A stretch of 64,000 nt of DNA, taken from assembly GCA_946406115.1 (NCBI GenBank), contig OX291543.1, positions 560,501 through 624,500 on the forward strand, written 5' to 3'. Made by a program: the position numbers and the translations under genes. Position 1 is the first letter of the stretch. Every line of letters starts with the position of its first letter. A model generated the notes under the pieces. That model did no database searches, was not told the DNA's origin, and worked only from the letters and a program-made list of their open reading frames with translations. This stretch comes from Apoda limacodes (lineage: Eukaryota > Arthropoda > Insecta > Lepidoptera > Limacodidae). Positions 21,704 to 33,000 of the stretch are shown one piece after another.

Positions 21704-23402
21704 TTTTTTTTTTTTTTTTTTAATACCACTAAGGCGGCAAACAAGCTTACGGCCCGCCTGATGGTAAGCGGTCACCGTAGCCTATGGACGCTTGCAACAC
21801 CAGGGGTATCACTTGCACATTGCCGACCCTTCAGAAATCTAATAACTTCTTTCTTGAAGAACTCCATACTGTAGTCCTTGCAGAATACCTTGGCAGGGAG
21901 CTCATTCCACAACTTAAGCGTTCGCGGGAGGAAGTTTCTCTGAAACCGCACTGTACGCGACCATTTAGGTTCTAAAGTGTGAGAATGAATTCCCTGCCGA
22001 TGGCGAGCGGTGCGATGGTAGAAAGTAGCCGTGGGCATCATTTCGAACAATTCCTCAGAACACAACCCATTGTACAAGCGGTAGAACACACACAGTGAGG
22101 CAAAGTCTCTGCTCAGACTTAAGGGCTCGATACCGCAAGTGAGTTTGGAATCGTCGACAATTCTCACAGCCCGGCGTTGAACCGAGTCAAAAGGGCCAAG
22201 CTGGTATCCGGGTGCACCTGCCCAGAGATGGCAGCAGTACTCCATATGGGGCCGAACTTGCGACTTGTAAAGTAACAACCTTTGCCCCGACGTGAAGTAC
22301 TGCTTCGCTCTGTTGAGTACACCAAGTTTTTTGGACGCCAGCTTCACCTTATCTGATAAATGATCTCGACACCAAGGATCCCAATGCTCTTGGAGATGGA
22401 GAGGGGAGTGTTCTGGAATTGTGGGACTACAGTGAATGGAGTTTTCTTAGCGGTGAACGCGCACACTTGTGTCTTTGTAGGGTTGAATCGGACCAAGTTT
22501 ACCCGTCCCCAGTCAGAGACCTGGGACAGTGTGGTCTCGATTTGAGACACAAGTTCTCCGCGGTTTTCCTCCACAACGGAACGAGGGATGTTTGCACGAC
22601 CCGTGTAAAAAGCGTCTCCAGTACTGTCATCTGCATAGCAATGTATGTTGTTCATGTCCAACATGTCATTGATATGCAGTAGAAACAGCGTAGGAGACAG
22701 CACAGAGCCTTGCGGGACACCAGCATTAATGTCCATGCTATCAGAGCAACTACCGTCAACTACGGCTCGTATGCGTCTGCCGGTCAAAAAGCTAGCCACC
22801 CATTTGCACAAACCCTCGGGCACTCCGTAAGATGGCAACTTCGATGGAAGACCGCGGTGCCAGACCCGATCGAACGCCTTCGCTATGTCCAGACTACATG
22901 CCAATGCCTCCCCCTGACTCTCAATGGCTAGTGCCCATCGGTGTGTGAGATACACTAGAAGGTCACCAGTCAAGCGACCGTGGCGAAAGCCATATTGACG
23001 GTCAGTGACCAGATCGTGTACTTCTAGGTATCTTAGAAGCTGTGTGTTGATCACACGCTCCATCACCTTGGAGAGGAGAGAGGTAATAGCGATAGGCCTG
23101 TAATTCGATGGATCTGATCTATCGCCCTTTTTGGGCACCGGGTGCACATTCGCAGTCTTCCATGAAGACGGAAATTGCCTAGTGTGGTAGGAAAGCGCGA
23201 AGAGGCGCGTGAGTACAGGACATAACTCAGGAGCACACTGCTTAAGCACCACTGCTGGAATACCGTCTGGCCCACTCGACTTATGAACGTCTAGAGAAAG
23301 CAACACCCGCCGGACCTCCCGCTGCGTTATGGAGATTTCCGGCATGGTCTTACCGCACCACGGTATAGTAGGTTTGTAACATACCAACGTTGTAACTTTC
23401 AA
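21704..23402 (-). mobile_element. 5'-truncated non-LTR retrotransposon (CR1/jockey group), copy A
   Basis: The minus strand carries the 3' part of a LINE: reverse transcriptase, C-terminal domain, a short 3' UTR (with CGCTTACCATCAGGCGGGCC) and a poly(A) tail seen as poly(T) at 21704-21721. The 5' end is at about 23402, inside ORF2. The same 3' region recurs at 29.9, 33.1 and 54.8 kb. Confidence 0.85.
21772..23402 (-). pseudogene. LINE reverse transcriptase (ORF2 C-terminal two thirds)
   Basis: Reverse transcriptase copies the element RNA at the target site. The frame 22344-23402 (352 codons) has fingers/palm motifs in order: NYRPIAITSLLSKVMER, motif A SLDIAKAFDRVW (Asp 172), motif B NAGVPQGSVLSPTLF, and the catalytic YADD at residues 256-259. 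After ILGVEI a small deletion shifts the frame. The remainder is the 191-codon frame 21772-22347, with RPHMEYCCHLWAGAP and NFLPRTLKLWNELP, the C-terminal region of this family. The endonuclease domain is gone by 5' truncation. RT motifs are intact but the frame is broken, so the copy is dead. Confidence 0.85.
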
Positions 23403-23585
23403 GTAACTCTAAAAAATAATTTAAACTTGCTTTAGATATTTAATAATGTATTCTAACTTTAATGTATTCAGTAAACACCGATACATTTTAGTCGTTTTAA
23501 TGCCGTGGATAGGTGGTTCACTTTACAAAGTACTATTTATCAACAACTTAATCTGGGATATATCTCTTAAAATAAAAAAGATAGA
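23403..23585. other. Spacer between two LINE copies
   Basis: AT-rich, nothing recognised. Confidence 0.4.
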
Positions 23586-24431
23586 AAGTCAAAGTCAAAA
23601 TGTTTCATTCAAATAAGGATTTAATATTTTTTTTAATATTATTTAAGTTATGAAATATTATTTTTTGAACCCTCCCACCTTCCCGCCGGTTCACAATGTT
23701 GTTGATTTCTACCGAGAAGAATCCGGCAAGAAACTCGATAGTTACTCTTTTAAAAACACTATCAATAATACAAATAAACTAAAATACAATTAATGTTTTC
23801 AATAAAAAATTTTTAGTTGTACAATTTTATGTTATTTCCATTTTAATTTGGTTTACCTATGCATCCTGTAATTGAGCATCATCAGTCCCAAGGATTTTTA
23901 TCATTTACATAGTCTAAAATATTGTAGTATCTGCTTGATAAAAGATTTAAATTTACTTATTGATAGATTTTGAATTTTATTGGGAACTTTGTTGTAAAAG
24001 TGTATACAATGCCCCATAAAAGAGTTACTTATTTTGTGTAAACGTGTATCATGCACCAACAGCTTATTTTTACTTCTAGTATTTACTTTGTGAACGTCAC
24101 TTTTCTTGCTGAAACTATTGATATTTTTATGTACATATAAAAGATTTTCATATATGTACTGCGACACTAAAGTTAAAATTTTTACTTCCCTAAACCTATC
24201 CCTCAGAGATATCCTAGATCCTAATTTATAAATAGCACGAATTGCCCTTTTTTGTAACAAAAATATTGTATTTACATCAGCAGCGCTACCCCACAATAGG
24301 AAACCATATGTCATTAAACTATGGAAATAGCTAAAATATACTATTTTTGCACTGTCGACATCGGTCAATTGTTTTATTTGTAAGTGATACTGCAATATCC
24401 GCAAAGTGCGTGAAAACTGTAGTAGCACCAC
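23586..24431 (-). mobile_element. 5'-truncated LINE with C-terminal ORF2 and 3' UTR
   Basis: The minus-strand frame 23901-24431 (176 codons) encodes the region after the RT palm: YFSYFHSLMTYGFLLWG, LLQKRAIRAIYKL and FYNKVPNKIQNL, a pattern shared by jockey/CR1-type ORF2 C-termini. It is uninterrupted, but the catalytic RT motifs lie beyond the truncation at about 24431. The 3' UTR contains CCGGCGGGAAGGTGGGAGG and ends in GACTTTGACTTTC, a short tandem instead of poly(A). A shorter copy is at 6310-6723. The exact clade is uncertain. Confidence 0.75.
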
Positions 24432-25089
24432 GATTCGTTACCTACTTACCTACGTACGCCTACGTCGTACAGGTGGTTGAGTCGCTCAGCTGGTGTCAGC
24501 TGATTTTTTTGATATGGATTGACCGTAGCCCGCGGGGCGCGGGGGGGGCACACGCCTTGCGAATTGCCAATCAAATAAGATGATGGGGCGGTAATTAGTC
24601 TAGCATTGGTTAATTTTTCGAAGTCCACGTGGACTGCGCTTCGCGTCATTGGTGAAATGAGTCATGTGTCATAATAGGGTCGGTCTCTTTGAATATTGAC
24701 CTACCTACTAATGGTTCGCGTCATTTTGTCACTCAAGCAAGAATTGATTCGAGTTTTTAAAAAAAAATATTTTATTTTTTATTTTTCACTTCTGTAGAAA
24801 TCACCCCTGTCGAATTTATTTTCGACAGAAGTAAAGTTTTTTCTTTGGAGTAATGGTTTGAGTGGTTAGTGGTTATTTGTAGAATTCAATATTACCTATT
24901 ACAAAAATATATTAATATTTATAGGTAAAATAATGGTAAAATGTTTTTTTTTTACACTGAAGACTGGACTGATTTTTTAACTAAAATATTTTATACTTTT
25001 CAGCATGAGCGACTAATATTTTGGATTAAAAATTTGCATGAATAGTATACACATGTGTGTATTTAGATAAAAATAAATCTTTTTTTAAG
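24432..25089. other. Spacer with a small hairpin
   Basis: A GC-rich patch at 24525-24560 (CCGCGGGGCGCGGGGGG) and a 13-bp imperfect stem near 24786-24832 (ACTTCTGTAGAAA against TTTCGACAGAAGT). No gene seen. Confidence 0.4.
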
Positions 25090-26520
25090 CTTTTTAAACT
25101 TTTATGCTGAAAAAAGATCAAATAAAGAAAAAAAAGATCGCTTAAAAGAGCAAAAGAAAGCTTAGATACGAAAAAAAAGAAAAAAATGACTGAAGCAGAG
25201 CTGGAAGAGAGACGCCAAAAAGACAGGGAAAGGTACAGAAGAAAGAAAGAAGCTGGAAAAATAAAATTAAACCAAGACCACACACCGAGAGAGCAGAAAA
25301 ATTAAAACAGATAAAAACTACTGAGCTAAGAATTGTGGATGATGCTCCACCTTCGAATCCTACTTCACAAAGATCCACGCCAACTAGAGTTTCTTTGGGT
25401 AGAAGAATTGCAGATAGGAATAAGCGAAGACTAAAAATAGAAAATATGCATCTTAGGAAGAAGATATTGCAGTTAGAAAACCAATTAGCTGCTAAGAGAA
25501 TGAAAATGTTGCGCACATGTTCGAGAAGTACCATAAAAACAGCTGAACAACCTGAACTAGACATGACAAAACAAAAAAGAAATCATATATAACACAGAGA
25601 AGCTGTCCGTAACTTTTTGGAAAAAGATGATACAAGTCGAATGATATCTGGATAAAAAGAAAAAAGAAATTAAGTTACTCAATGATACGCTACTTAATCT
25701 GTACAAAAGATTTAAAGAAGAAACTCAAATTACGATTTCTTACGCTTTTTTCTGCCGTTACCGCCAATTTTGGGTTTTACCTCCAAATATAATCAAAAGA
25801 AACACCTGTCTGTGTGTAATTTATGCAAACATGGAAATGATGGTGACAGCATTGACACAGCGGCGACTAAAAGCGAACATTATAAAAGAAAATTCTGCTA
25901 TGAGCTTAGTCAAAAGCATGTGCTGTGCAGGTAATTTGAAAAAGGATTGTTTAGCTAGGCACTGTAACCTATGTAGAAATTAGTAACTCTTAACATCTTT
26001 TCTAGTGACACATTGATTACCTGTGAAAGATGGATTACTAAAAAAGTACCTGTATAAAAAATCAGGAAAAGTTGTGCCAAAAAACTATTAAAGAAGCATT
26101 TTCCCTGAACAGTAATTTCTTTGTGAAAATGTGCCTTGAAGAAAAGTTTGCTAAGTTCTCTTTAAGGCACATTTTCAAGTAATCACGTCTTAAATATTTT
26201 AAATCAGCATAAAGTTGTTACAAAAATCAAAAATGACCGAGGTTATGATGAAGATGAAGTAGTCATATGGACTTTTCTGAAAATTATAACTGTAAGTACT
26301 CGGAAGTGCTGTGCAGTGCAGTAAGTTCATTTTGGTGCTTCAAAGCCCCAAATTTCTTTACATACTTCAGTTCTCTATTTACATGGCAAAGACAAAGACT
26401 CTTTTTGTTCTATCTCGAAAAATTTGTGTCACGATCCAGTTTTAATTTGTACACATCTCAAACCAGTAATATACTTTGTAAAAACAAAATATAATTTGTA
26501 TTGGTGCGATGAAAATGTGG
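25090..26520 (+). pseudogene. Degenerate copy of a repetitive arthropod protein family
   Basis: Successive plus-strand pieces in changing frames resemble a protein family that is multi-copy in many arthropod genomes and whose function I do not know. An N-terminal basic region runs LEERRQKDRERYRRKKEAG (25200-25260). Then comes the 85-codon frame 25335-25592, with coiled-coil-like LKIENMHLRKKILQLENQL, followed by EAVRNFLEKDDTSRM (25600), the cysteine-containing NTCLC (25800) and LVKSMCCAGNLKKDCLARHC (about 25900-25970). Further on are DFSENYNCKYSEV (26270) and a HFGASKPQISLHTSVLYLH segment (about 26330-26385). Many stops and shifts. Flanks show no obvious terminal repeats. Confidence 0.5.
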
Positions 26521-27349
26521 ATTTTAAAAATACAATACCTAAATAAGTTCAAAATATATTAGTGTAATTAACAGTTCTTTTTAATTAGTTTATAATACGA
26601 GTTACAAATGTGTAATAAAAGTATTTTGCTTAACTTAGTTATAAGTCTTTTAATATAAGGATTTGATAAATGTAATAACAATAAAAACATTTTTTATTTA
26701 ATTAATATTCCTAAAGAGACGTTACATACTCGTACCTTCATGTTTGTACATGACAAAACCGTTTAATTACAATACAAAAAAGGAGATAAGCAAGTTGTAA
26801 ATAAAATTTCCACGGAGGAAACCTCTTCCTCTGCTATTGCCTCAGATATTATTTGCCTTAGGTAAATCTGAAAACCAAGGAAAATAATGATATTTTCTGT
26901 AAATTTTAAAAGTAAGAGCAAAAAAAGGAAAGTTTGTAGATACTTCTGCTTATTAAAATTTTCTGAGTTAGTTTTCCTAACTCATTTGAAATAAGGAAAA
27001 GGGAATGCAGTACAGAATTCATCACTGGATCATTTTGACTATCTGCGTAATAACTTATTTTTACAATTGTTTTGCTTTTGCTTTCCACAACGCTTGGAAG
27101 GTTTTGTTCTAGTTCTAGTTCTATTTATTGACTAATTTCGATTTTGACCGCATACTTTATAACTTTGCTTACTTAAAAAGCGATATAATTTGCCTTTTGG
27201 TAATAAGACGTATATTTTAAAATTATAATAAAGACGTGTTAACAAATCGACACCTTGCAATTATATAATTCATTTTTACATTTATAAGTAATGCAGAAAT
27301 CTGTTTGCGTTATACAGGTTTCAAATAAAAACTTGTTGGTTCATGTACG
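26521..27349. other. AT-rich spacer
   Basis: No gene or repeat supported. Two AATAAA-type signals occur near 26620-26680. Confidence 0.4.
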
Positions 27350-27620
27350 AGTATGTAAGATATCGCATGACCGCTTGCCGACTCCGAAGTACTTATGTAA
27401 GATATCGCATGACCGCTTGCCAACTCCGAAGTACTTATGTAAGGTATCGCATAACCGCTTGCCAACTCCGAAGTACTTATGTAAGATATCGCATGATCGC
27501 TTGCCGACTCCGAAGTACTTATGTAAGATATCGCATGATCGCTTGCCGACTCCGAAGTACTTATGTAAGATATCGCATGATCGCTTGCCGACCCTGAAGT
27601 ACTTATGTAAGATATCTAAG
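27350..27620. repeat. 42-bp minisatellite, about six units
   Basis: Unit GTAAGATATCGCATGACCGC followed by TTGCCGACTCCGAAGTACTTAT, period 42, with a few substitutions between units (GACCGC/GATCGC, CGACTC/CAACTC). Long open frames through it are a by-product of the period. Confidence 0.95.
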
Positions 27621-27896
27621 ACTCATTGCCTATTCATTCTAGCTAACAGTTGAGAGGGTATCAAAATTATTCAATACGTGTTACGCAGAGTTATGTAACT
27701 CTTAATAATCTTAGAATATTATGTTGTGATTAGTTTTTTCGCTGTAAAATAAATATGCCAAACCCAATTTTAGTGCATGCTGAATTTACCTATAAGTAGA
27801 TGTACAGTTCGTTTTAAATTGTGTCTGTGTACCTGATACAATACTGTGATCTAAAGCACTGTGTTTATAGTTATCATCTTTTAATTTTGTATTATC
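27621..27896. other. AT-rich spacer
   Basis: Nothing recognised. Confidence 0.4.
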
Positions 27897-28354
27897 TTAT
27901 AACTTAATACAAGATCTAGAATTTTTCTTGTTATTAAAAATATTGTACTGATTCAGAGAATTTTGTGTAATATAATCAAGCAGCATTGTTTCGCAATTAC
28001 CGTGGTGTACATTTTGGATGCTTGACAAATTATCTTGTGGCAACGAAGGCCAGCTTAGGGTGCTTAAATTAAAGTCACCGACTATAAGTAAATTTGTTAG
28101 TTTTGGTATGCAGATCCCTAACATTTTGATAGTAAATCTTTAACGAAGTGAATTTTACTAACAATAACCAACTCTAATATATGTCTTAAGAATCTAGAAC
28201 TATTGATTACCACAATTAGCTAAATTATTAATAGAGTCTATGTCTCGAATAAAAATGTAGTCCGACGATTTAGTTTTTCTCATAAAAATTCGACCATTTC
28301 CCACCCAAGTAAATTTGTAACTAAGTTCCTTCGCTTTTCGACGTGCCGCACAAT

Positions 28355-28440
28355 GTAAATCTCTGTAAATGTAAATCTCTGTAAATGTAAATCTCTGTAA
28401 ATGTAAATCTCTGTAAATGTAAATCTCTGTAAATGTAAAA
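28355..28440. repeat. 15/16-bp short tandem repeat in the LINE ORF1 remnant
   Basis: ATGTAAATCTCTGTAA repeats about five times. It expands the minus-strand reading frame as (LHLQRF/YIYRD)-type residues between two normal ORF1 segments. Confidence 0.9.
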
Positions 28441-28673
28441 ATCTGGAGACAGATGCCCTGATACATAATTCGGAGTCTTCTTGTTCCCACCATACCTAAG
28501 TGACTTGAATTCAATTTATCTGTTTTGTTGATATTGTATATTTGATCGAGGCCGCCAAAAATGTATCGCTTAATCTAGGAAAGCTGAACTTCACTAAGAT
28601 GGACCTCGGACGCGGACTGTCTTTGTTTATCTTGGCAGTACGAGGACAATAATGTATTTCACTTTCATTTATT

Positions 28674-28759
28674 TTGCATTTTATTTCTCGGCCTGGTTGC
28701 GTAACAGTACTTATAACATTTTATTTCTCGGCCTGGTTGCGTAACAGTACTTATAACAT
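28674..28759. repeat. Two exact copies of a 42-bp segment
   Basis: CATTTTATTTCTCGGCCTGG and the following bases to ACTTATAA occur twice in direct succession, a simple tandem duplication inside the ORF1 remnant. Confidence 0.9.
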
Positions 28760-29404
28760 TTTCTGTCCGGTTCTCTGGAATGCACTGTATTTCCAAATTA
28801 TTTGAGCGCGAATATTGTTCCATTTGTCATATGCGTGTTAATAAATCCTGGTTTACTTTGAGCAAATAAACCTTTTTCTTTTTTAATGTTGTTTATTATT
28901 ACTGATTGTGCTAGATGTTCGGTTTTAATTTATCAAATTCGGTATTTATGTATGAAAATGATCTACAAAATTTGTTTATTTGATTGCGAATGTCTTTTAT
29001 TTCAATTCGTAAAGCTTCTTGTATTTCTTTTCTTATGACCGATCGTAATGCATCACTCGTGATACGGTCGGTATCGGTAATAAAACAGAATTTTAAAGTT
29101 TTGCTAGGGTCTCACTTCACTCATCACTTGTCTCTATTGTGGCTTCGTTTCCCATGAGGCGTTTACCAACTGGAGTATTGGCATTGTCACCTTGAGGCTG
29201 TTTTTTTTGACAGGAAGGACATATCCAGTTAGATTTAAATTTTGCTGTGAGTTTTTTCATTTCGAGAAAAACTAACGCATTGATAATGATATTTATCATT
29301 GCAGTGAACACAAAGTAAAACTTCAGTTTTTTGCAAATTGTTTTCACATGCATTTATATTATTCGACATTTTATACTTCCTTGTAGAACCAAATATTCAA
29401 ACAA

Positions 29405-29510
29405 TAACAAAATGAAGTCGCCCTCTTTGGACTTGAACACCTAGACCTAAACCTCTACGAGAGACTGCGTTTTACACCTTTGCCACTGAACCACACAGCG
29501 CTGATAAAAA
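29405..29510 (-). pseudogene. tRNA-like sequence
   Basis: On the minus strand GTGGTTCAGTGGCAAAGG resembles an A box and GTGTTCAAGTCC a B box, about 55 bases apart. The acceptor and anticodon stems do not form well. Likely a SINE head or decayed tRNA. Confidence 0.3.
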
Positions 29511-29894
29511 GAAACGAAATTTAGAAATGTAGTCAAGTTATTAGCTTATCCCCTTCTAGTGATTGATTTTCAAGACTAATAGTTGTTAATGAGGCTTACA
29601 CTTCACAATTTCGTTGCACAAACGTCACGAACACTTTTATAAACATATTGATATAATTTTTTACCTAATTTATAAATAAAATTTTGACGAAAGATTCGTA
29701 ACACGTCTGACTTGCTAAATGTCTATTCAATGATATGGTCTAAATACCTTCTGCATAGAGCTAGAAGGAGGTTAATCTGTATTATGTCAAAAATAGAAGA
29801 CTGATGTACATGGGATGTGTTTGCGACGCACTTTAAGTTTGTTATTTGTTTTTCTTATATATATCCAGAACTTATATACTTAAATATAGAACAT
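29511..29894. other. Spacer
   Basis: No feature recognised. Confidence 0.4.
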
Positions 29895-30232
29895 ACAGGA
29901 TGTTCTGAGGAATTGTTCGAAATGATGGCCACGGCTACTTTCTACCATCGTACCGATCGGCAGGGAATTCATCCCCACACCTTAGAACCTAAATGGTCAC
30001 GTACAGTACTTTCTCCGGCGAATGCTTAGGTTGTGGGATGAGTTCCCTGCTAGTTTTAGGATACAGTACAGACATACAGTATAGAGTTCGTCAAGTAAAA
30101 AGTTATTACATTTGATGGGTCAGCAACCCCCGAGTTGCAAGAGGGGTTGCAAGGGTCCATAGACTGCGGTGACTGCCAGCTGGCGGACGGTAAGCTGGTT
30201 TGCCACCTGAGTGGTATAAACAAAATTTATTG
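29895..30232 (+). mobile_element. LINE tail, same family as 21.7 kb, copy C (degenerate)
   Basis: Matches the ORF2 C-terminal end and 3' UTR of the LINE at 21704-23402 in opposite orientation: GGATGTTCTGAGGAATTGTT, GCAGGGAATTCATCC, GTGGGATGAG and GCGGACGGTAAGCTGG..TTTGCCACC. There are small insertions and deletions, one of about 15 bases near 30060. No intact frame. Confidence 0.8.
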
Positions 30233-30384
30233 AGGGTTGAAAAAAAACGTAATAATACGCACTAGTGTGATTATGTAGATAGAGTAAAACGCACGCATGT
30301 GTTTATATCCTGGCATAATAAACTCTCAACAGTGTAAAAAGAGCCACTTCACGACCAAGTAAATAAATTATAGTGAACTACGTT

Positions 30385-30508
30385 TGTACACAACATTAAT
30401 ATTATACAGTAGCCCGTATATCCGACCTCAAGGTATTTCAAAAGTTGCCTTTGAGATTTTCTTGAGGTCGGATATACGGGCTACTGTATAATATTAATGT
30501 TGTGTACA
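30385..30508. repeat. Perfect hairpin: 48-bp arms, 28-bp loop
   Basis: 30385-30432 and 30461-30508 are exact reverse complements with no mismatch (outer part TGTACACAACATTAATATTA, inner part CCGACCTCAAG). The loop is 30433-30460. It is flanked by unrelated AT-rich DNA. It could be a tiny palindromic transposon, a hairpin-RNA template, or a product of a replication event; the sequence alone does not decide. Confidence 0.97.
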
Positions 30509-31039
30509 TGTATCTATCTCTTTTGTGGTTCGTACCCACCTAAACCTAAACCTAAACCTAAATGGGTTCCTTATTATGTTTTATGATGTTTTTTTTAAGT
30601 TTCATAAAGAAAGTTATTTCTTTTCATGTGAACTGCGGCTCTCAGGGTGTGCGAAGTACTGTTGTTATTTGTGCACGATGTTCGCCTCTTGCGCCATCTG
30701 TTTGACTGCATCTGGGGCGATGGAAGACGAATGGGTTGAAGGAGGAGGAGGAGGAGGTTATGATGAAGACTAAACACTACAGGCACCAGATTAGAATAAA
30801 ATTATTAATTTGTTGCTGTTCGTACGTCAGTTGACTCCTAAAACAGATAATCAAAACTAACAATGCGAGTTTCGCGATGCAACTTTGAAAACGAACTTCT
30901 TGCGTCGGAGAATAATAATGACTCTGAATAAAAATATAATTTTGTTCAGAAGTTAAGGAAATAAATATAATATTCGTGTAGTGCCGTAGTAGTTATAATG
31001 TTTCCAAATAAAACGTGAGTGCGACGCGACGCGACGCGC
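30509..31039. other. Spacer with short simple repeats
   Basis: (CCTAAA)4 at 30539-30562 and a GGA-rich run near 30740. No gene: the 82-codon frame at 30525-30773 has no domain. Confidence 0.4.
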
Positions 31040-31290
31040 GCTGCAGGGTCTAGCGCAGGGTCCAGCGCAGGGTACAGCGCAGGGTCTAGCGCAGGGTCCA
31101 GCGCAGGGTCTAGCGCAGGGTCCAGCGCAGGGTACAGCGCAGGGTCTAGCGCAGGGTCCAGCGCAGGGTCTAGCGCAGGGTACAGCGCAGGATCCAGCGC
31201 AGGGTCTAGCGCAGGGTCCAGCGCAGGGTCTAGCGCAGGGTCCAGCGCAGGGTCTAGCGCAGGGTACAGCGCAGGGTCCAGCGTTCAAAC
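31040..31290. repeat. 12-bp minisatellite, about 20 units
   Basis: Unit GCGCAGGGTCNA, with N = C or T and an A variant giving GGGTACA, period 12. GC-rich in an AT-rich context. Alanine/glycine/serine and proline/cysteine-rich frames on both strands are artefacts. Confidence 0.95.
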
Positions 31291-32388
31291 TAAGCGTCTA
31301 AAATTATATTCTCAGTTTTATTTACTTGCACCTTGTTTCGTTTATTTTATTTATTGTATTGACCATAGTTTTAAATTGATAAAGAAACTTTTATACTAAA
31401 ACTATGTTTGGAACACAAAACATCTCCCTCCAAATTATAAAAAAAACTGACAACTACTTTGTGCGCCACCAAACACGATCCCCTGACTTGCCTGACCCAC
31501 GCAAGTTTCTTATATCATAATTCTCACCAGCGGCATGCGAGAAGCTACGTCAATCGCCAATGCTCCTCGACGGCCACTCTTAGGCCGCATTTTAAAAATA
31601 TTCTTTAGATACAATAATATTTATTTTATGTTTCCCTAATAACAAATTTATCTTAAATATAATTGTATTATAAGACCTAGATTAACTTAACACTTCACAT
31701 CTTCAACATCTTATTTGTTCTTATTTGTATATAGAAATAGAAAAATCGAAACTATTTATCAACGCTTTTTTAAAGTTATCCCAAGAATCGAATTTATTTT
31801 TGCTCCAAGCACAAAGGCATCCACTTCACCTGAATATTTTACTTTCCGATTTGCAATATCTTAGATTAATTTCAATTTATTGTTTACGGAACCCTGATTT
31901 AGTTTGCTAATAACACGCTTCTTTTTCATTTCTGACAAAACTGCTTAATTGATGTCCGAGTCATCACTATCTGATGTCGGCAAGGGTATTACAGTAGGGT
32001 CATCCATTTTATATAAATTTATTTTTATTTAAGAAGATAACTACCGAATTTAATTTAGAAACACTTTACCACGGAACCCTAAAATTTTAATACGCGAAAT
32101 TTACATTTTGCGACTACAATTTCATTTTTACACGAACACAATACCTATTTTGGTTTAACACTTATATTAGTTTATCACTTCACTAAAAAAACACTGCTGA
32201 AATAAAATATTATTAGTACACATTTATAATGTTTTATAAGCTTGGTTGATTGACTAAAATTGTAGGAAAAATGTTTAACTCTAGTTAAAAATCACATTAA
32301 TTTACAAATATTATCAAAACTTGCTTAAAATATAATGTGTCGTTCCAAAATAAAATACATATACGTTGGGTGCCAATTTTGTAACGGT
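31291..32388. other. AT-rich region with a 47-bp direct repeat end
   Basis: 31597-31643 (AAAATATTCTTTAGATACAA continued) recurs at 32546-32592 with one or two changes. No open frame supported. GGGTGCCAATTTTGTAACGG near 32380 looks like an element end but I cannot place it. Confidence 0.45.
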
Positions 32389-32460
32389 TCAGTTTGGGAT
32401 TCGAACCCAAGCCTCGGCTAGCTATCACTTAGTCAGCATGACTCAACCCCTTGGCCGTCA
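32389..32460 (-). pseudogene. tRNA-like sequence with a good T arm
   Basis: On the minus strand CGGCCAAGGGGTTGAG fits an A box of the Leu/Ser type, and TTGGGTTCGAATCCCAA forms a perfect 5-bp T stem and loop. The anticodon region contains AGTCATGCTGACT, a stem with a three-base loop, which is not tRNA-like, and no acceptor stem is found. Probably SINE-derived. Confidence 0.4.
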
Positions 32461-33000
32461 AATTTGAATATAGGAATGAGATAATAATAGTGGGTTCGAT
32501 TCTCGCCTATATTCAAGTTGCTAGTATTTTGGAACAGACACTTTATAAAAATATTCTTTAGGTACAATAATATTTATTTTATGTTTCCCTTCCTTCTTGT
32601 AGCAAACTTCGTTTATGTACTTATGTAGGTACATTAGAGCAGTGCCGTTGAATGTAATAACATTACACTTTTCACAAATTTGTAAATTATTGACATAAAA
32701 CTTTTGAAAACTTTGATAATTTCTAAGTGTACACTCTTAGTGTCTAATTTCCTTTTAGGAAAATAAGTCAGAATGTTGATTTTAATTAGACTTAAAATGT
32801 TGATAATTTGTAACAAAATAAATCAATAATATTTGTGTTCTATCTTGTGTCTACCCTAATAGGACCGTCTGTCTGATATAGCTTTAACTTCAAATTTGAA
32901 CCTAACACAGGCACAGTTAGGTCCATTATAATGTAGCTAATAAGAAAATATAAAGTTATCAGCATTTCTGATTCTGATTTCTGCAAGCGCGAGGAATTCT
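32461..33000. other. AT-rich spacer with one imperfect palindrome
   Basis: Near 32464-32517, TTGAATATAGG and CCTATATTCAA form an 11-bp stem that includes a second B-box-like GGGTTCGATTCTC in its right half. Otherwise nothing. Confidence 0.4.

Larger units (their letters stand above)
27897..29365 (-). pseudogene. LINE remnant: ORF1 (PHD-like, coiled coil, Baculo_FP-like) and endonuclease piece
   Basis: Read on the minus strand. The 29353-29117 region holds a PHD-like cysteine/histidine pattern (FVFTAMINII frame with WICPSCQKKQ; the neighbouring frame supplies NACENN and HCNDKYHYQC), as in many insect ORF1 proteins. A helical region (RKEIQEALRIEIKDIRNQ) lies near 29040-28975. The ORF1 C-terminus, YKFTWVGNGRIFMRKTKSS, is in frame 28200-28514 and resembles the Baculo_FP domain. 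Next comes a fragment of the ORF2 endonuclease, LLIVGDFNLSTLSWPSLP, in 27897-28124; its N-terminus is deleted. Frames change repeatedly and there are two internal duplications, so the element is dead. No reverse transcriptase is present. Confidence 0.6.

Noticed and set aside
27291..27653. Frames with a repeated CKISHDRLPTPKY unit
   Set aside because: 42-bp minisatellite translated; no flanking domain.
30539..30562. (CCTAAA)4 as telomeric repeat
   Set aside because: Insect telomeres use TTAGG; four hexamers in the middle of TE-rich DNA are more likely chance simple sequence.
30953..31399. Open frames on both strands rich in Pro/Cys/Ala or Ser/Ala/Gly
   Set aside because: Translation of a 12-bp minisatellite in both directions.
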